The position numbers were made by a program, and so were the translations under genes. The notes beneath the pieces were generated by a model. It ran no database searches and was not told where the DNA came from. It was given only the letters and a program-made list of their open reading frames with translations. From contig JAUWLJ010000130.1 of assembly GCA_030613705.1 (NCBI GenBank), positions 1 to 6,262 of the forward strand: DNA of 6,262 bases, written 5' to 3'. This document shows, piece after piece, positions 3,606-6,262 of the stretch (positions are counted from its first letter, which is position 1; each line of letters begins with the position of its first letter). This stretch comes from Chloroflexota bacterium (GTDB lineage: Bacteria; Chloroflexota; Anaerolineae; Anaerolineales; UBA4823).

Positions 3606-6262
3606 ATGAGTATATCCCTTCAAGGTTTGTCTAACCTCAAAAGATTGGTAATCATGCTCCTGATAACAGCCACCTTGTTGCTGTTACCACTTAAATTTCC
3701 CAAAGCATCAAGATACGATGTTCTCCATCCAAGCATAATAGCGACTGAGCTACCCCCCGCTCCACCTGGAGAGCAGGTGCGTTTCGAAAATCTCACCTCT
3801 GAGGATGGCCTTTCCAGCAACAGGGTGACGAGCATCCTGCGCGACAACAGGGGTTTCATGTGGTTTGGCACTTTCGATGGTTTAAACCGTTATGATGGTT
3901 ACGAGTTTAAGGTTTACAGGCATGATGCAAGTGATGAATACAGTCTCAGCGCAAACTTGGTAGTGACGCTCTACCAAGATCGGGAAGGTCTGATATGGGT
4001 AGGCACAAGTGGGGGCGGTTTGAATCGATACGACCCGACCACCGAACAGTTTATCCATTATCAACACGATCCTTCGGATCTCAATAGCCTGTCCAGTACC
4101 ACCGTATTATCAATATACGAAGATCGGCAGGGTACCTTATGGGTGGGGACTGATAGTGGTGGGCTCAACCGCTACGATCCGACGACTGGAGGCTTTGTAC
4201 GTTATCAGAACGATCCGGAGGATCCTTTCAGTCTGAGCAATGACACGATCTGGGCCATATCCGAAGACAAACAGGGTACGCTGTGGGTTGGCACAGAGGG
4301 CGGTGGTCTCAACAGGATGAATCGTGAGAATGGACAGTTCACGATCTACCGCAATGATCCTATGGACCCCAAAAGCTTGAGCCAGAATAACGTTCGTGCT
4401 ATCTATGAGAACAGTCAGGGGGAGCTGTGGATTGGCACCGGAGGTGGGCTCGACCGCCTTGATCCGGAGACAAGTGGTTTTACCCATTACCGAAATGATC
4501 CCAGTGATCCTTTCAGCCTCAGCCATGATTTTGTAGTAAGTATCCACGAGGGCCAGTCTGGCACTCTATGGGTGGGTACGTCTGTCGGAGGGTTGAATCG
4601 TTTTGATCGCCAAACAGGGAGTTTCGAACACTACCAGGCTGACCCAGACGATCCTGACAGCTTGAGCCATAATACCATTCGTGAAATATATGAGGATACC
4701 TCTGGTTTGCTTTGGATTGGGACTGTAGGAGGCGGCGTCAATTGGCTCGATCTTCAAGGAAAACAGTTCGCTTACTATGGCATTAAATCTGGCGATCCGA
4801 TTAGTTTGAACAGCAATGACATCCACGAGATTTACGAGGACAGGCATGGTGTCCTGTGGATTGGAACAGGCGATGGTGGCCTTAACCGACTCGATCGCCA
4901 GAATATGCAGGTGGCACATTACACCCACATCCCAGACGAACCAAACAGCCTGAGCAACAACCGGCTCCGTGCAATTGTTGAGGACCAGGCTGGATATCTC
5001 TGGCTGGCAACCCACAGTGGGTTGAACCGTTTCGACCCCCAATTGGAGCAGTTCTCCGTTTACCATGCCGACCCAGGAAATCCCTCAGGTTTGTTAAGCA
5101 GCATCATTTGGTCGCTTCACGTGGATACGCAAGGTATATTGTGGGTCGGTACCAACCTCGGTCTCAACCGCTTCGACCCCCGTTCGGGTCAATTCACCGC
5201 TTACCAAAACGATCCGCAAGATCCCGATAGCCTGAGTGGGAGCACAATAACGGTCATCCAAGAGGACCAACAAGGTTATCTGTGGTTGGGTACTCTAGAA
5301 GCTGGTCTAAATAGATATGACAGAGAAACTGGGCGTTTTTCGAGTTTTAAGAATAATCCTGATAATCCCCAGAATTTGAGCGGAAATACTGTCTGGTCCA
5401 TCTATGAATCCAAGGATGGCACACTCTGGATCGGAACCTCGGCTGGATTAGACAAACTAGACCAGGAAACTGGTGAGTTTGTGAATTATCGAAGCGATCA
5501 GGGTCTCCCTGGTGGCGGAGTAATGTCCATCCTTGAGGATGACCTCCCACCTGAGCAAGGGGGTTCGAATTTATGGCTCGGCACTTCGATGGGGCTGTAT
5601 AAATTCAATCCCCGGACAGAGACTGTTCAGCGTTATGATGTTAAGGATGGGTTGCAAGGCAATGATTTTGTGTGGGGCTCTGCTTTGAAATCCCCCAGTG
5701 GTGAATTATTCTTCGGCGGAAGCAATGGTTTGACATCCTTCTATCCGCACCAAGTCAAGGCCAGCACCTATCTCCCACCGGTTGTCTTTACCGCCTTGCA
5801 TCTAGCCAACAAGCCTGTTGAAATCGGTGGAGATTCCATATTGCAGGTTTCTATTACCGAGTCCGATCACATGACCCTGTCTCACGAAGATCGGGTGGTC
5901 TCATTCGAGTTCGCAGCCTTAGACTACCGCGCGCCAGCAACGAACCGCTACCGCTACATGCTGGAGGGATTTGACGACGGATGGACTGAGGTTGGGGCAG
6001 ATCGTCGCTTTGCCACCTACACCAACCTGGATCCAGGGGAGTACGAGTTCCATGTGATCGGCTCGAACAGTGATGGTGTTTGGAATGAAGAAGGTACATC
6101 AATCAGTATTACTATCACCCCGCCCTGGTGGCAGACAATCTGGTTTCGGGGGGGATTGATCCTGGTGACGGTTGCCGGGCTGTTTGGCGCCTATCGCTGG
6201 CGGGTGAAATCCCTCGAAACCCGCAGCCAAGAGCTCGAGACTCAGGTTGCAGAAAAAACCCG
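3606..6262 (+). CDS. Two-component propeller sensor protein, N-terminal 885 residues, 3' end outside window
   Basis: The frame is open from ATG 3606 to the window edge. Residues 1-35 look like an uncleaved anchor or signal peptide (NLKR, then LVIMLLITATLLLLPL). From about residue 56 to 745 there are 14 repeats of 43-48 residues of the Reg_prop type (PF07494), with cores like GTLWVGTxxGGLNRYDP and SLSxNxVxxIYED; the first W is W86 and the last, degenerate copy reads LFFGG near 701-705. Fourteen copies suggest two seven-bladed propellers, as in Bacteroides hybrid two-component systems. A Y_Y_Y domain (PF07495) covers about 755-835 (YRYMLEGFDDGW, then YTNLDPGEYEF). A membrane helix follows at about 845-863, then LETRSQELETQVAEKT, the start of the coiled coil that normally leads to a histidine kinase. 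The sensing half would be periplasmic or extracellular; the ligand is unknown. The output could also be a cyclase or other enzyme. The start has no Shine-Dalgarno; CCTCCT lies there instead. An in-frame ATG at 3654 would cut into the signal peptide. Confidence 0.93.
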   Translation, partial: MSISLQGLSNLKRLVIMLLITATLLLLPLKFPKASRYDVLHPSIIATELPPAPPGEQVRFENLTSEDGLSSNRVTSILRDNRGFMWFGTFDGLNRYDGYEFKVYRHDASDEYSLSANLVVTLYQDREGLIWVGTSGGGLNRYDPTTEQFIHYQHDPSDLNSLSSTTVLSIYEDRQGTLWVGTDSGGLNRYDPTTGGFVRYQNDPEDPFSLSNDTIWAISEDKQGTLWVGTEGGGLNRMNRENGQFTIYRNDPMDPKSLSQNNVRAIYENSQGELWIGTGGGLDRLDPETSGFTHYRNDPSDPFSLSHDFVVSIHEGQSGTLWVGTSVGGLNRFDRQTGSFEHYQADPDDPDSLSHNTIREIYEDTSGLLWIGTVGGGVNWLDLQGKQFAYYGIKSGDPISLNSNDIHEIYEDRHGVLWIGTGDGGLNRLDRQNMQVAHYTHIPDEPNSLSNNRLRAIVEDQAGYLWLATHSGLNRFDPQLEQFSVYHADPGNPSGLLSSIIWSLHVDTQGILWVGTNLGLNRFDPRSGQFTAYQNDPQDPDSLSGSTITVIQEDQQGYLWLGTLEAGLNRYDRETGRFSSFKNNPDNPQNLSGNTVWSIYESKDGTLWIGTSAGLDKLDQETGEFVNYRSDQGLPGGGVMSILEDDLPPEQGGSNLWLGTSMGLYKFNPRTETVQRYDVKDGLQGNDFVWGSALKSPSGELFFGGSNGLTSFYPHQVKASTYLPPVVFTALHLANKPVEIGGDSILQVSITESDHMTLSHEDRVVSFEFAALDYRAPATNRYRYMLEGFDDGWTEVGADRRFATYTNLDPGEYEFHVIGSNSDGVWNEEGTSISITITPPWWQTIWFRGGLILVTVAGLFGAYRWRVKSLETRSQELETQVAEKT

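Noticed and set aside
4137..5066. Two long minus-strand frames (4137-4547 and 4566-5066) opposite the propeller gene, with repeated motifs of their own
   Set aside because: Their periodicity mirrors the propeller repeats read backwards. The plus strand has a continuous, clearly homologous reading frame, and these frames have no family features.

Overview
The window looks like a chromosomal piece of a free-living bacterium with moderate GC. The gene families (a response-regulator/thioredoxin-reductase fusion, a stand-alone APH-fold kinase and a very long two-component propeller sensor) fit a member of Chloroflexota, perhaps Anaerolineae. That placement is inference from gene content only; no rRNA or other marker is present.

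Layout. (1) Positions 1-1523, minus strand: the first 507 codons of a three-domain protein (receiver, cysteine-less glutaredoxin-like domain, thioredoxin-reductase-like flavoprotein), with its 3' end cut off by the window edge. (2) Positions 1524-1853: a divergent intergenic region. Leftward it holds a good sigma70 promoter, a possible 16-codon leader ORF with tandem Cys codons and a terminator-shaped hairpin with a U6 tract, all ahead of the flavoprotein gene. Rightward it holds a smaller hairpin with a T6 tract and an extended -10 promoter candidate. (3) Positions 1854-2849, plus strand: a complete phosphotransferase of the APH/choline kinase fold. (4) Positions 2850-3605: about 750 bases without a convincing gene but rich in inverted repeats. 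These include mutually exclusive pairings just after the phosphotransferase, a stretch resembling the cobalamin-riboswitch B12 box, several hairpins, two orphan Shine-Dalgarno-like sequences and an extended -10 promoter. (5) Positions 3606-6262, plus strand: the first 885 codons of a periplasmic-sensing signalling protein with a signal peptide, 14 Reg_prop repeats (probably two seven-bladed propellers), a Y_Y_Y domain, a membrane helix and the start of a coiled coil. Its cytoplasmic output domain lies beyond the window.

How the genes fit together: both end genes belong to two-component signalling. The right-hand protein has the architecture of a membrane sensor, most often a histidine kinase, and the left-hand protein is a receiver-controlled flavoenzyme. 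A kinase-regulator pairing is possible but is not shown by the sequence, because they are divergent and separated by an unrelated-looking kinase gene. The most unusual items are the possible transcription-attenuation leader of the flavoprotein gene and the structured 2854-3102 interval.
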